Shown piece after piece: positions 11,149 to 20,669 of a stretch of DNA of 64,000 nucleotides. The number at the start of each line of letters is the position of its first letter. Position 1 is the first letter of the stretch. The notes below the pieces were generated by a model that was not told where the DNA came from, ran no database searches, and saw nothing but the letters and a program-made list of their open reading frames with translations. Source of the DNA: Porphyridium purpureum (lineage: Eukaryota > Rhodophyta > Bangiophyceae > Porphyridiales > Porphyridiaceae); the NCBI GenBank assembly GCA_008690995.1, contig VRMN01000001.1, positions 4,712,001 to 4,776,000 on the forward strand. The letters run 5' to 3'. The position numbers and the translations under genes were made by a program.

Positions 11149-12684
11149 ATGAACTCTGTCTCGTCAATAAGTAGTCTAGACGCAGACTTCCTGCGGCGCA
11201 AGTCGGCGAGTGAGGGTGGGTTTGGTGCGCGGCGGCTGCGGTACACAGGGATCGATGGGATTAAGGGCTGGGTTGGCGTAAAGTTTCTGTTCTTCTTCTA
11301 TGCTGATCGGTATGCCGTTGTCGAGAATGAGTACTTGACACTGTATGAGGACGAGAGCATGAAGAAAGTGGTTTGGGCTGGCTCGTTGCACGGTGCACAG
11401 GTGGCGCGAGGAATGGCGGGAACCGACATTGTGGTCTGCACGGTGGACGATGCGCGGCACTCAATCCGGCCTCCGGTAGGAGCTTTCTCTGATTGGTGGA
11501 CAGTCGTCAACCAGGCCGCCGCGCTTAAGATAGAAAAGTTTTACAAGTTGTGCGGGTTGCTTGGGCAGGGCTCCTTCTCGCGTGTGCGGCTTGCCAAGGA
11601 CCTCCAAACAGGTCAAGAGGTTGCAGTCAAGATCATGCCGCGCTCCTCGTTAAAGTCGGACCTCAATGTCCTGCAGCGGCGCGAAATTGCTGTCATGCGC
11701 GCCATCGATCACGAAAATATTGTGAAGCTGATTGATGTGTTTGAAGGCCCCAAGCGCATCTATTTTGTCCTCGAGTATGTCCGCGGCGGTATGCTGTACG
11801 ATTACATCCTCCGACGGTCAGAAATTTACGAGCATGAAGTGCGTCGGATATTCAAGCAAATTCTGCTGGCGGTCCGCGTGTGCCACGAACATGGCATTGT
11901 ACACCGCGACCTCAAGTTGGACAATATTATGTGCACGTCACAGGAGAAGGACACAGACATCAAAGTCACTGACTTTGGGCTCGCCGGGCTGATTGACGGT
12001 GTCCGCATGATGCACTCGTTTGTGGGTACGCCTCTTTACATGGCCCCGGAGCTCCTGGAACTCAAGCCGTACGACGAATCTGTGGACATGTGGTCTTCGG
12101 GCGTCATTTTGTACGGATTACTCACGGGCACCTTTCCCCACCGAGGTGAGCGTACCCGAGAAATTCTCGAGTCTATCCAGACCAAGGACTATGGCTTGCT
12201 TCCACCGAGCGCCAGCGAAACATTGTCAGACGATTGCCAAAGCCTCGTTTATTCGCTGCTGCAGTACAACCCGAAGAAGCGCCTTTCCGCCTCCGCGGCA
12301 TTACACCATCCGTGGTTCTTGAGCACGAACGACGACTTTGCACAAGGCCGCGTGTCGAGTCTCAAATACGTACTTGGCACGGACGATCACGATTTGTTGG
12401 TCATGTTCCCGAACGGCAAGCTGGCCAAGAATTTCCATGTGCCGCCTGCCGCTCCGCGCGACTCGCTGACCGCACAGGAAAAGTTCCGCGCATCTGTCCG
12501 CAGCATGATCGCAATTAATCGCATGCAGGCCATGGTCTCTGTAGAACGGCGCAAGAAGCTGCGGACGCTTTTTTTCTCCGCGATGGCGTCGCAAAGGCTG
12601 TTGTCTCTCGCCACAGGCCTGTCTGCCCAGCGGCTGCTTCAAAGCTCGCAAGATCAGCAGCCGGAAAGCTCTCTACCGTCTTGA
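11149..12684 (+). CDS. PH-domain Ser/Thr protein kinase, CAMK-like
   Basis: A 511-residue protein with an N-terminal pleckstrin-homology-like domain (about residues 35-130, ending in a DWWTVVNQAAA helix) directly followed by a complete kinase domain (about 133-395). Kinase landmarks: glycine loop GQGSFSRV, VAVKI lysine, HRDLKLDNIM catalytic loop, DFGLAG, and APELL with a CAMK/SNF1-like activation segment. The C-terminal tail is basic and helical and could be regulatory. PH domains usually bind phosphoinositides, so membrane recruitment followed by phosphorylation is the inferred mode. Start chosen at the ATG beginning MNSVSSISSL; the frame upstream has no domain support. It lies head-to-tail 74 bp after the SET gene. 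Confidence 0.85.
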   Translation: MNSVSSISSLDADFLRRKSASEGGFGARRLRYTGIDGIKGWVGVKFLFFFYADRYAVVENEYLTLYEDESMKKVVWAGSLHGAQVARGMAGTDIVVCTVDDARHSIRPPVGAFSDWWTVVNQAAALKIEKFYKLCGLLGQGSFSRVRLAKDLQTGQEVAVKIMPRSSLKSDLNVLQRREIAVMRAIDHENIVKLIDVFEGPKRIYFVLEYVRGGMLYDYILRRSEIYEHEVRRIFKQILLAVRVCHEHGIVHRDLKLDNIMCTSQEKDTDIKVTDFGLAGLIDGVRMMHSFVGTPLYMAPELLELKPYDESVDMWSSGVILYGLLTGTFPHRGERTREILESIQTKDYGLLPPSASETLSDDCQSLVYSLLQYNPKKRLSASAALHHPWFLSTNDDFAQGRVSSLKYVLGTDDHDLLVMFPNGKLAKNFHVPPAAPRDSLTAQEKFRASVRSMIAINRMQAMVSVERRKKLRTLFFSAMASQRLLSLATGLSAQRLLQSSQDQQPESSLPS

Positions 12685-12706
12685 CGGTGCATGATCCTGC
12701 GCTCCA

Positions 12707-12729
12707 CTCTCTCTCTCTCTCTCTCTCTT
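12707..12729. repeat. CT microsatellite
   Basis: A run of about 11 TC units lies in the 160 bp spacer between the kinase stop and the HAD gene start. It is a simple repeat with no other visible structure. Confidence 0.9.
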
Positions 12730-12844
12730 GTTTTCTTATACATGTAAAGCCTTACCACTGATCGAAACGCACTGAGGTTGCAGAGTTCCTTTCCCCCTCT
12801 GCGGAAGGGGTGACGCGCTGACCGAGAAGCCCTCACCGGCCAGC

Positions 12845-13522
12845 ATGGCGCGTGCTGTGATCTTCGACATGGATGGCACACTTCTGGATACCGAGCCAAT
12901 GTACTTGGAAGCAGAAGGCAGTATTGTGCGTGAGGCCACTGGCGGAGACATCTCGACGATCACACATCTGCTGCTCGGGACGACGCCAGCAGACTCGGCG
13001 CGCATCGTAGTGGATCATTTCAAGCTTAGTATGAGCGCCGAAGCGTATCTGGAGGAGCGCTCGCATCGCCTGAAAAAGCTGATGCAAGCAGGCGTGCCCT
13101 TAATGCCCGGCATGGCTGAACTGCTTGCACACTGCGCAGCGATACCACTGCGGCTCGCTATTGCGACTTCATCGTCGCGCGAGCTCATGGAGATCAAGCT
13201 GAGGACGCACGCGGATGTGCGGCAGATGTTTGAAAGTATCGTTTGCTCGGACGACATTCCTCCGGGCCGCGGCAAACCATGTCCCGATACGTTCTTGCAG
13301 GCGGCGGGCGCTTTGCAAGTGCAGCCCGAGCAATGCCTCGTGTTGGAAGATGCGCCCGCCGGCATCCACGCAGCTCGAGCCGCTGGCATGAAAGTGGCAT
13401 GCATAAGGAATCCGCACGTTTCGGCTTCTATCTACGCGGATGCCAACCCCGACCAGCTTGTGGATGCATGGCTCGAGATTGACCTTGCGCGCTTTGGCAT
13501 TGAGCCTTTTGGCGTTGCATAG
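12845..13522 (+). CDS. HAD-superfamily phosphatase, HDHD1/pseudouridine-5'-phosphatase-like
   Basis: Cytosolic HAD hydrolase of 225 residues with all four catalytic motifs: I, FDMDGTLLDTEP (nucleophile Asp and acid/base Asp); II, IATSSS; III, the Lys in GKPCPDTFLQAA; IV, VLEDAPAGIHAARAAGM. The helical cap lies between motifs I and II (subclass I). Sequence flavour is closest to the HDHD1/GS1/GPP group, whose members dephosphorylate pseudouridine monophosphate, glycerol-3-phosphate or sugar phosphates; I cannot choose among these. It is complete and converges on the next gene with only 28 bp between stop codons. Confidence 0.85.
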   Translation: MARAVIFDMDGTLLDTEPMYLEAEGSIVREATGGDISTITHLLLGTTPADSARIVVDHFKLSMSAEAYLEERSHRLKKLMQAGVPLMPGMAELLAHCAAIPLRLAIATSSSRELMEIKLRTHADVRQMFESIVCSDDIPPGRGKPCPDTFLQAAGALQVQPEQCLVLEDAPAGIHAARAAGMKVACIRNPHVSASIYADANPDQLVDAWLEIDLARFGIEPFGVA

Positions 13523-13550
13523 GGCAGATTTAATGTTCCCTACTTCTTTG

Positions 13551-14522
13551 TCAGTATCGATCTGTGTAGACGACGCTCACCTGCGCAATGGCATCGATAC
13601 CCCCAACCAAATTACGCACGTCTGTAAATCCCACCTGGGTGAGGTATGCCGCAATTTGCGCGCTGCGCACGCCGTGGTGGCACATGACGATAGTTTCAGT
13701 GTTCTTATGGAATAGTCTGCCGCTCTCCACGCTGTCAGCCCACCTTTCGTACTCGGACATGGGGAGAAGCGTAAAATGCGGCAGCTTGGCATAATCGAGC
13801 TCATGTCGCTCGCGCACGTCGATGAGCTGCATACTTTCACGGAGTTCATCGATCTCAAAACGCTCCAAGAACTCCTGTGCAGAGATGGCGCCCGGGGCCG
13901 CGCGCCGCTGCTGCACCTCAAGCACGTGCCATCCGAATGACGACTCGAGCACAAGCGGCGTGTTGTCTGGATGACTGGTATCGAAGAGAGCGTCATTCAC
14001 TGGAGCGACCATTTCGCCGCGGCGAACCCAACCCAAGTCACCACCCTTTGCCGGGCCACTGGGGCACTTGGACATCGTTTTTGCAAGCGAGCTGAACAGC
14101 TCTGGCTGCGTCACCAGCTGGCTTTGGCACGCCTCGGCCATTTCGCGTGTTTCCAGTAAGATATGCCGTGCGCGCACGACCTGGTTCATGCTCCGACTCT
14201 GCGTATTCGATGGCGCACGCGATGCCTCTGTCCCTTCGCGTCTGCCAGCTGAAACCTGTCGCGCAGATATGTCTTCACCGAGTTCCGAACCTTCATCCAT
14301 GCCGCTGCTAGCCGAACACATTAGGCGCGACAACCGTGAGCGACAACATCCTGGCGGATTCAAAGAGCGACCCACGTTGCCCGCGACACAGAGCCTGGCG
14401 CGAGGCAAACCGCGCGCGCCCTGCCAGATACCCACGTCTGCGCGCACAAAGCCTAGCCTGCGCGCCAGCTGCGCGGCCGTCGCCGCCACAAACTCTGCCT
14501 TCATCTCCTTCGGTCTCGCCAT
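13551..14522 (-). CDS. Parvulin-type peptidyl-prolyl isomerase fused to rhodanese domain, plastid
   Basis: Two-domain protein of 323 residues. A PpiC/parvulin domain (about residues 112-200) begins with VRARHILLETREMAEAC and ends with SSFGWHVLEVQQRRA. A rhodanese domain (about 215-320) contains LIDVRERHELDYAKL and the active-loop segment IVMCHHGVRSAQIAAYL, which holds the expected cysteine. The same order occurs in plant chloroplast PpiC-rhodanese proteins (Arabidopsis STR12 type). The N-terminus supports plastid import: the second ATG, at 14504, gives MKAEFVAATAAQLARR, matching the Phe-based transit motif of its neighbours. The first ATG is 14522; both are plausible. It shares a 312 bp divergent spacer with the UVR-ApaG gene. 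Confidence 0.88.
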   Translation of the reverse strand: MARPKEMKAEFVAATAAQLARRLGFVRADVGIWQGARGLPRARLCVAGNVGRSLNPPGCCRSRLSRLMCSASSGMDEGSELGEDISARQVSAGRREGTEASRAPSNTQSRSMNQVVRARHILLETREMAEACQSQLVTQPELFSSLAKTMSKCPSGPAKGGDLGWVRRGEMVAPVNDALFDTSHPDNTPLVLESSFGWHVLEVQQRRAAPGAISAQEFLERFEIDELRESMQLIDVRERHELDYAKLPHFTLLPMSEYERWADSVESGRLFHKNTETIVMCHHGVRSAQIAAYLTQVGFTDVRNLVGGIDAIAQVSVVYTDRY

Positions 14523-14587
14523 TCTTGCCTCTGGCGCTCCTGTCCGCCACGACGCCTTCGAGAACGCACGTCGATGTCCAGCGCCAC

Positions 14588-14626
14588 ACTGTACTCCGCC
14601 ACACGAAAATTCACGCGAGGTACAGC
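14588..14626. promoter_or_regulatory. ACTGTAC and inverted GTACAGC pair in divergent promoter
   Basis: ACTGTAC at 14588-14594 and GTACAGC (complement GCTGTAC) at 14620-14626 face each other in the spacer between the parvulin-rhodanese and UVR-ApaG genes, 66-84 bp upstream of the former's ATGs. Nothing else notable is seen in the spacer. Confidence 0.5.
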
Positions 14627-14834
14627 CACGATCTCCATAAATGGTGCTGTTTTGTTATGAAACAGGTGGAGCTTGTGCGGCACTCGAAGGGAAGGTGCGA
14701 AAGCGTGCAGGTTGTGCGTGCGAGTGGCCGTGGGTAAGGCAAGTGGGAGTTTCATGTGGGTCTTTTACCAGACGCACAAGCAACCACAGCACCGAGGCAA
14801 CGACGTGAATTTGTTCCCTGCGTTCTTATTTCGC

Positions 14835-15872
14835 ATGGCGAGCGGCTCCCTCAGCTGTTTCACGGCGCCGCCGTGCAGTGGCGTGCGGAATGGAAGGCAG
14901 ACAGCGCAACACGAGCGGCTGAGCTGCCCGCTGGAAAAGGCGGCTGCGCATCGGTTGCCCGTCAGGGCGAGGCGTAGCGTCGGCCCCGGCGTGAATGGAA
15001 CGCGTTGTCGGTGGGTCATGTCGGCGTCGTCTGACTCGACCGCGGAGCGTGGAGACGCACCGGCGCGCCCTGCGTATTCGGGCGTGCTCGGCGCAGAGAA
15101 TGGCGAGGCAATATCAACCGCGGGAGAAAGCGTCGACGAGCGGCTGCGGCTTTGGGAGCAGGTGGAACTTTTAGAGTTCAGCCTGGAAGCTGCCATCAGA
15201 ACAGAGCAGTTTCAAGAGGCCGCGTCACTGCGCGATAAGATTCGCGTGCTGAAGGAGTCGGACCCGTACGTGCAAGTGGAGCGGCGTTTGGAAGCCGCAG
15301 TGCAGAACGAACAGTACCAGGAGGCTGCGCGGCTGCGCGACGAGCTCCAGAAGCTCTCACCGCCGCCCGACCCGAAAAAGGAGCGCCTAGCGAACGAAAA
15401 GGCCTCACGCCTGAAGAGCGCGCCGCAGACGGCGTCGCGCGCGTCAGAGGGTGTTCTGGTTGAGGTCAAAAGCTATTACATTCCGGAGAAGTCCAAACCT
15501 TCCAACAGCTACTTTGTGTTTGGCTACCACATCAAGATCTCAAACACGGGCTCTCCGAAAGGTATGGTGCAGCTGGTGCGGCGCCACTGGAAAATCTGCA
15601 CGCGCGAGGGCGACGAGTCGGAAGTGAAAGGGCCTGGCGTGGTTGGCCAACAGCCGGTGCTGGACAAGGGCGAGTCCTTTGAGTACGACAGCATTTGCCC
15701 CATCCACTTGAAAACGACGGACGCCAAGTCGATTGCCGCGGGCCAGCAGCTGGGCTGCATGGAAGGCACGTACTCGTTTGTCGGCGGCCCGCTCGGGAAC
15801 GAATGGTTTGACGTGGCGGTCCCACCGTACGGCTTCTTCCTCCCCTCCGCGCCGTCTAGCAGCTCTGACTAG
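14835..15872 (+). CDS. UVR-domain plus ApaG (DUF525) protein, probably plastid
   Basis: A 345-residue protein with two tandem UVR motifs (about residues 113-140 and 153-180; EFSLEAAIRTEQFQEAASLR and the parallel AAVQNEQYQEAARLRDEL) followed by an ApaG/DUF525 beta-sandwich (about 205-342; SNSYFVFGYHIKISN, HWKI, YGFFLPS). UVR helices mediate protein contacts, for example in Clp and UvrB/C partners; ApaG domains occur in F-box and adaptor proteins. An adaptor or regulator in the plastid is a reasonable inference, not shown. The ATG at 14835 gives MASGSLSCFTAPP, a plausible transit peptide with Phe at position 9. The longer frame upstream (ATG at 14754) lacks domain support. Confidence 0.82.
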   Translation: MASGSLSCFTAPPCSGVRNGRQTAQHERLSCPLEKAAAHRLPVRARRSVGPGVNGTRCRWVMSASSDSTAERGDAPARPAYSGVLGAENGEAISTAGESVDERLRLWEQVELLEFSLEAAIRTEQFQEAASLRDKIRVLKESDPYVQVERRLEAAVQNEQYQEAARLRDELQKLSPPPDPKKERLANEKASRLKSAPQTASRASEGVLVEVKSYYIPEKSKPSNSYFVFGYHIKISNTGSPKGMVQLVRRHWKICTREGDESEVKGPGVVGQQPVLDKGESFEYDSICPIHLKTTDAKSIAAGQQLGCMEGTYSFVGGPLGNEWFDVAVPPYGFFLPSAPSSSSD

Positions 15873-16319
15873 AGGCCCAGCATGCGTGGGATGCCACCAC
15901 CCCTACTACCCCCCCAGCTTCAAAGTGTGATGCGGGCATACACCGCGCAGTGTAAGCGCACGTGTACTTCGGCGCGTGTGGGGTTTGAGCTCGCCAAGGC
16001 CGAAAACAAATCGCAAATCCCGTTGGTTGGCCGCGTGAAATCTGGAGTCGAGATCAAGCCACTGTACACTATCAAGAAGCACGTCTTTGATAGGAAAGTA
16101 AAGCGAGCCGGGCCTAATTCAGCGATCGCGCCGCGCGCGCCCCATGACACAGCGTGCGGTGAGCGACGGCTCGGGGAACGCGCGTGCGACCGCCGGGCGA
16201 GCGCCGGGAAAGAGCGCGACGTGCATCGACAGGCAGGCAATGCGAGCGAGCGCAAACGTTCCTGCAATTTGTGCTGCCGCTGCCATTGCTGCTGGTGCTG
16301 CTGCTTCTCCTGCTGCCGC
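15873..16319. other. Spacer with ACTGTACA motif and TGC-repeat leader
   Basis: An open frame runs through from 15882, only 10 bp after the previous stop, but I treat it as promoter and 5' leader of the MYB gene. It contains ACTGTACA at 16061-16068, the element found upstream of other genes here, and near 16263-16317 a TGC-rich stretch that would encode an implausible run of cysteines. Confidence 0.5.
16061..16068 (+). promoter_or_regulatory. ACTGTACA motif upstream of MYB gene
   Basis: A single exact copy lies about 250 bp upstream of the chosen MYB start, a distance within the range seen for other genes. Its position argues that the frame extending back to 15882 is not translated. Confidence 0.4.
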
Positions 16320-18686
16320 ATGAGGATGAGCCGCGAAAATAAGGCGTTGGCTGACCCAGTACGTCCTCACGATCTGAGCGCTGCTGCGCAGTCTGCGACA
16401 GACGCCCTGCCGCAGCCAGGTCTGGCCTCCGTCCACGAAGCGGGCGAGGCCACAGTGGCTGGGCATTGGGTGTGCAGGGAACGCGCAACGGATGCGGATA
16501 TGAAGGCAGGAGCGGCGCAACCGGACCATACGAATGACTCGGACCACGGAAAGCATGATATCACACATAGCGGCACAGGTCCCAAGGCAACCACTCTGAT
16601 GCTTGCTCATGACGACCATCTACGTGATCTACCAGCGAAGCAGCAGAGCGGTCAGCAAGGCAATGAGCGTGATGCGAGCGATCCAAACGTGGAGCCGGAA
16701 GACAGGAGAAGTCGCGATCAAGATCTTCACCAGAACGAGCCGGGCAAACAAAAAGTACGGGAAGCGACACAAGCAGGTGCACCGGCAGCAGCAAATTCCG
16801 TGTGCCAGCAGGACGGGTCAAGAACGACCACAAACAAGGCGGATCCGCGTGCGTGCGAGAGCAATGCACAGACGCACGGGCAGGACACGCTAGACGGAGT
16901 GACGAGCAGTGCCAGCGGCACAGCGACGGAAAAGCAAGAACTCAAGCGGCGTCGGTCCGAGACGCACCTGCAGCCACACGAGAGGGAGGAGCAAGGTGAT
17001 GAGCGCGAAAGGAAACGTTCAGTAGATAGAGCGGGAGGCGATGGGGATCCGGAAGGTATGTATTTAGACATGGATATGGACGTGGAACTGGACGTCGATA
17101 TGGACTTCGATGTAGACATGGATTTGGATCTGAACAACAACCATCTTCAGACAAACTTTTATCATCATGATGATGATGACGATGACGATGATGGCGAACA
17201 GACCGAAGACGATTCGGATTTAGACACGGGTTCGTGGCGAGCAGAGGTTCGAGGTGATCGAGAAAGCCGCAGCGACGGAATTCTTCAAGTACGGAAGAGC
17301 ATTTTGGACCAGGTTATTGTCCAACAGCAGAAACGTATTGTTGAACTTGAGCGCAAGATTTCAAGAACTCAGGAAAAAGTAAGTCGGATGCGCCAGTCAG
17401 CCGCCGCAGAGGCGGAGGGACGAAGAGGTGCCGTTATTTTGGCGAGACCGGCATCGTTCACGTTTGACCTTTCGGAAACCCAAAGCAAAAATCCACGCGT
17501 GCAGAGCAATGAGCGGCGGCAGCCTGCTCCGACTAACCATGTGTCAAAAGAGACAGAGCAAGAACAAGGTGCGGAGTCAGGCCAAGCAGATGGTGCCAAA
17601 CAGACTCGCTATTGGACTCAAGCTGAACACGACCGCTTTCTTCAGGCCTGCGCTAAGTTTGGAGAGAAAGCGTACGTCAGTATTGCGGAGTATGTTGGGT
17701 CTCGATCTGCAAAACAAGTTCGTACTCACGCACAAAAGTACGCCAAGCGGCTGGAACGAGAGCATGCCAGGCGACAGGAAGCTGCGATGTTTGCCATGCA
17801 AAGCGGAGCATCTGGTGGAATGCTTCGTGCGGCCATGGGTCTTTCGCTTCCAGAAAGTATCCGAACCGGTTCTGCTGTTGCTTCTGGCCCTGCTTGCACA
17901 AGCGCTCCGGCTGTGGGTTTTGGTGCTGCACTAGGGTCAACCTCAATACCATCTCCAGCTGATACCCTGACGACGCAGGCAGCCCCAGCCAACATGTCGG
18001 ATACCTTGTCAGCGCCTGGGTCTGGGTCTGCGCCAACGCATGGGTCTGCACCACCGTCTGTGCCAGCGCCTGGGTCTGCGCCAACATCTGTGCCGGCGCC
18101 AGGGTCTGCACCACTGTCTGTGCCGGCGCCAGGGTCGGCGCCAGGGTCTGCTACAACTTCTGCAACAACGTCTGCGCCAGCGCCAGCGCCAGCGACTGCG
18201 ACTGCGCCAGCGACTGTGCCAGCGACTGCACCAGCGCCAGCGACTGCGCCAGCGTCAGTGTCTGCTTCTGCGGCAGTGTCTGCTTCCCTGTCAGCGTCTG
18301 CTTCTGCGCCAGCGTCTGCGCAAGTACCAGGTGCAAAAAGCGATGCACCTTCTCAGCAAGCCCTAGACTTGATGAAAAGAGAAACAGTTTTGCCGGACAG
18401 GTCGATTGAAACAGGCAAGGAAAGTTGTGCATCGGCAGCAAAACCAGATTCAATATCAGAAAAAGCGCAAACGCTTGGCGTAGTGCCGGCGTCCGCCCCG
18501 GCGGGTCCGGCTGGTTGCGACACTGGGATGGTGACCAGCAAGAATGAGGCGGTTCTCGTCGATGCTCCCTCCCAACGAAAAGATGAAGCGGATAACAGGA
18601 CTCAGCAAGAGACCTCGGGCGATGCCAGTAGTCATAACCAAGCAGTTGCAGATATGCAGTCTGGCACTGCGGACACATCAAAATAG
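16320..18686 (+). CDS. Large MYB-related (SHAQKYF-type) nuclear protein with low-complexity tails
   Basis: One MYB/SANT repeat near residues 427-482 of 788 is recognisable: RYWTQAEHDRFLQACAKFG, then THAQKYAKRL, the algal form of the SHAQKYF motif that marks plant-type single-repeat MYB transcription factors. A coiled coil (QQQKRIVELERKISRTQEK) precedes it. The N-terminal half is acidic and disordered, with an MDMDVELDVDMDFDVDMDL run and a poly-Asp block near 17160-17195. The C-terminal half carries a long Ser-Ala-Pro repeat. Likely a DNA-binding transcriptional regulator; acidic and SAP-rich parts could be activation regions. The N-terminal boundary is uncertain; 16320 and 16326 are consecutive candidates. 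Confidence 0.72.
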   Translation: MRMSRENKALADPVRPHDLSAAAQSATDALPQPGLASVHEAGEATVAGHWVCRERATDADMKAGAAQPDHTNDSDHGKHDITHSGTGPKATTLMLAHDDHLRDLPAKQQSGQQGNERDASDPNVEPEDRRSRDQDLHQNEPGKQKVREATQAGAPAAANSVCQQDGSRTTTNKADPRACESNAQTHGQDTLDGVTSSASGTATEKQELKRRRSETHLQPHEREEQGDERERKRSVDRAGGDGDPEGMYLDMDMDVELDVDMDFDVDMDLDLNNNHLQTNFYHHDDDDDDDDGEQTEDDSDLDTGSWRAEVRGDRESRSDGILQVRKSILDQVIVQQQKRIVELERKISRTQEKVSRMRQSAAAEAEGRRGAVILARPASFTFDLSETQSKNPRVQSNERRQPAPTNHVSKETEQEQGAESGQADGAKQTRYWTQAEHDRFLQACAKFGEKAYVSIAEYVGSRSAKQVRTHAQKYAKRLEREHARRQEAAMFAMQSGASGGMLRAAMGLSLPESIRTGSAVASGPACTSAPAVGFGAALGSTSIPSPADTLTTQAAPANMSDTLSAPGSGSAPTHGSAPPSVPAPGSAPTSVPAPGSAPLSVPAPGSAPGSATTSATTSAPAPAPATATAPATVPATAPAPATAPASVSASAAVSASLSASASAPASAQVPGAKSDAPSQQALDLMKRETVLPDRSIETGKESCASAAKPDSISEKAQTLGVVPASAPAGPAGCDTGMVTSKNEAVLVDAPSQRKDEADNRTQQETSGDASSHNQAVADMQSGTADTSK
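18004..18325 (+). repeat. Coding minisatellite: Ser-Ala-Pro-rich tandem repeat in MYB gene
   Basis: Units of about 6 to 18 bases (GCGCCAGCGTCTGCG and variants) repeat for some 320 bp and encode APGSAP/SAPA runs. Every unit is a multiple of three, so length changes would stay in frame. Confidence 0.85.
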
Positions 18687-18971
18687 CCCTGTACGTCTGG
18701 GAATGACTGTACAGCTAGAAGAGGTGTCAGTGGAGAGCCCATTAATAGTTTGAATATACTTATGTTATTCCTTGTCATCTATGGTTGGCAGGTGGTGGGC
18801 CCCAATTTCTCAATCCTTACCGTGCTCATGCGATTCGATCGCCCGCGATAAAGCACACGGGCCATCCAACCTTATTGACTTTGTCGCGTGATTGCACGGA
18901 GAATTTCCAATTTGACAGCCATTCCATGGAGCACGAAACGAAATAAAGCCATTTGCGGAAATCCGCGCACT
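18687..18971. other. Convergent 3' spacer with unexpected CTGTAC pair
   Basis: Between the MYB stop and the HisD stop. It contains CCTGTAC at 18688-18694 and ACTGTACA at 18706-18713, directly after a stop codon. This is a place where a promoter element would not be expected, unless an antisense or non-coding transcript starts here. Confidence 0.5.
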
Positions 18972-20501
18972 TTACTCTTGCTTGAGTGCGTTGAGCCGAA
19001 TCGTCACTGCATTCTTATGCGCATCGAGCTCTTCCACTGCCGCCATGACCTCGACATGCGGTCCGACATTCTGTATGCCCTGCGCTGACAGTTTCTGCAT
19101 AGTGATGTATTTGACAAACGTGTCGAGGGACACACCGCCGTACATTCTCGCGTATCCGTATGTGGGGAGCGAGTGATTGGTGCCCGATGCATAGTCCCCG
19201 ACAGATTCCGGCGTGTACGGCCCAAGAAAGACCGAGCCGGCATTAATGATTCCAGCCACATACTTGTCGCAATCATCGCTTGGAATGCAAAGATGCTCAG
19301 GAGCATACTCGTTTGTAAATTTGAGTGCCTCGTCGACGTCTCGCACTTTCACCACAAGACTTTTGGAAATGGCAATTTTGGCAAACTCGGAGCGCGGCAG
19401 GACTTGCATCTGCTGGACCAGCTCGCGTTCCATGGCTTCCAAATCAAAGCCTGGCAAAACTACAGCCACGACTTGACTGTCCTTGCCGTGCTCGGCTTGC
19501 GATAAGAGGTCTGACACAACGAACGCCGGGTTCGCAGAGGCGTCCGCAATACAAAGCTGCTCAGATGGGCCCGCCGGCATATCTATCGCAACCATTGCTT
19601 CGCCAGAATTTTGAAGCAGCATTTTCGCGCTCGTCACAAACTGGTTGCCGGGTCCACAGATCTTGTCCACTTTTGGCACCGACTCGGTTCCGTACGCCAT
19701 GGCAGCCACCGCCTGCGCACCACCAGCTTTCAGGATTCTGGTCACGCCGCACTTTTTCGCAGCATACAAAACTTCTGGGCAAATGGATCCGTCTGCGCGC
19801 GGTGGCGTGGCCAACACAATCTCGGTGCAGCCCGCAATTTGTGCTGGTACGCCCAACATGAGTGCCGTGGACGGGAGCACTGCTGTTCCACCCGGTACAT
19901 AAATACCTACGCGCTCGATTGGTCGAGCGACACGAATGCACTCAATCCCAGGCATCGTTTCAACACGAATCTCTGCTCGCTTCTGTGCTTCATGGAACTT
20001 GTAAATGTTCTCGTACGCAACGTCGACGGCCTGCTTGGATGCAGCACTCATTTCTGACGCCGACGGCCAAGGGAGAGTGCGCGGATCTACCACGAGATCT
20101 GCTGCGGCCATTTCCACTTTGTCAAACTTGCGGGTGTACTCGAGCACGGCGGCATTGCCCTTGCTCTTTACATCCTGCACAATCGGCTTGACAATGGACA
20201 TGACGCCCTCGAAATCGATTTTCGGACGCAGAGTCAGATACTTGACCTGCTCGGGTGAAAGCGCGTGCATCTCGTACACCTTCATTCCGAAAGGCAACTC
20301 GGCAACTGCGTCCGGCGCCGCCGCTGCGCCCGGTGCCGGTTGTGGCTCCACGAGCACCATGCTCCACTTCGTCGACAACTGTCTCGATCTGCCGCTCGGT
20401 GCAAGAAAGCCACGCCGCGCAGACGCCGACAACCCGCGCTTGCAAGCCCAGCCCGGTACTCGTTGCACCGACGCACTGCCTCCGACCACAAACGCCATCA
20501 T
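18972..20501 (-). CDS. HisD: Histidinol dehydrogenase, plastid-targeted
   Basis: Catalyses the last two steps of histidine synthesis, L-histidinol to L-histidine with two NAD+, on a Zn-containing homodimer; in algae and plants it acts in the plastid. The 509-residue protein has [11 protein letters not shown], the [12 protein letters not shown] loop, DMPAGPSE and [11 protein letters not shown] with the zinc-ligand Gln/His, and the C-terminal block [14 protein letters not shown]. The frame extends to 20636, but ACTGTAC motifs at 20586-20633 lie inside that extension, so the start is at one of two adjacent ATGs (20501, 20498). These give [12 protein letters not shown], a Phe-based transit peptide of roughly 40-60 residues before the enzyme proper. 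Confidence 0.95.
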   Translation of the reverse strand: MMAFVVGGSASVQRVPGWACKRGLSASARRGFLAPSGRSRQLSTKWSMVLVEPQPAPGAAAAPDAVAELPFGMKVYEMHALSPEQVKYLTLRPKIDFEGVMSIVKPIVQDVKSKGNAAVLEYTRKFDKVEMAAADLVVDPRTLPWPSASEMSAASKQAVDVAYENIYKFHEAQKRAEIRVETMPGIECIRVARPIERVGIYVPGGTAVLPSTALMLGVPAQIAGCTEIVLATPPRADGSICPEVLYAAKKCGVTRILKAGGAQAVAAMAYGTESVPKVDKICGPGNQFVTSAKMLLQNSGEAMVAIDMPAGPSEQLCIADASANPAFVVSDLLSQAEHGKDSQVVAVVLPGFDLEAMERELVQQMQVLPRSEFAKIAISKSLVVKVRDVDEALKFTNEYAPEHLCIPSDDCDKYVAGIINAGSVFLGPYTPESVGDYASGTNHSLPTYGYARMYGGVSLDTFVKYITMQKLSAQGIQNVGPHVEVMAAVEELDAHKNAVTIRLNALKQE

Positions 20502-20585
20502 GTCGCCGCGCGCCTCCTCTCTCCACCTGTCCCAACGCTCCACAGCGGCCGCAAGCGAGCTCTCCCGCAGCACCGAGTCGTGAGC

Positions 20586-20633
20586 ACTGTACACCCGCGG
20601 TTCACTTAAAGAAGTACAGTGTGGACAGTACAG
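20586..20633. promoter_or_regulatory. Triple ACTGTAC-type cluster upstream of HisD
   Basis: ACTGTACA at 20586-20593, GTACAGT at 20614-20620 and GTACAGC at 20628-20633 lie within 48 bp, starting 85 bp upstream of the HisD ATG and just beyond the 3' end of the next gene. An AAACCCTA (telo-box-like) octamer follows at 20650-20657. Confidence 0.55.
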
Positions 20634-20669
20634 CACTTTACCAAAAACGAAACCCTACCGCGCAACACG

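Noticed and set aside
15882-16319. N-terminal extension of the MYB protein with a long cysteine run
   Set aside because: Starts 10 bp after the previous stop, contains a promoter motif and a TGC repeat; more likely promoter and leader.
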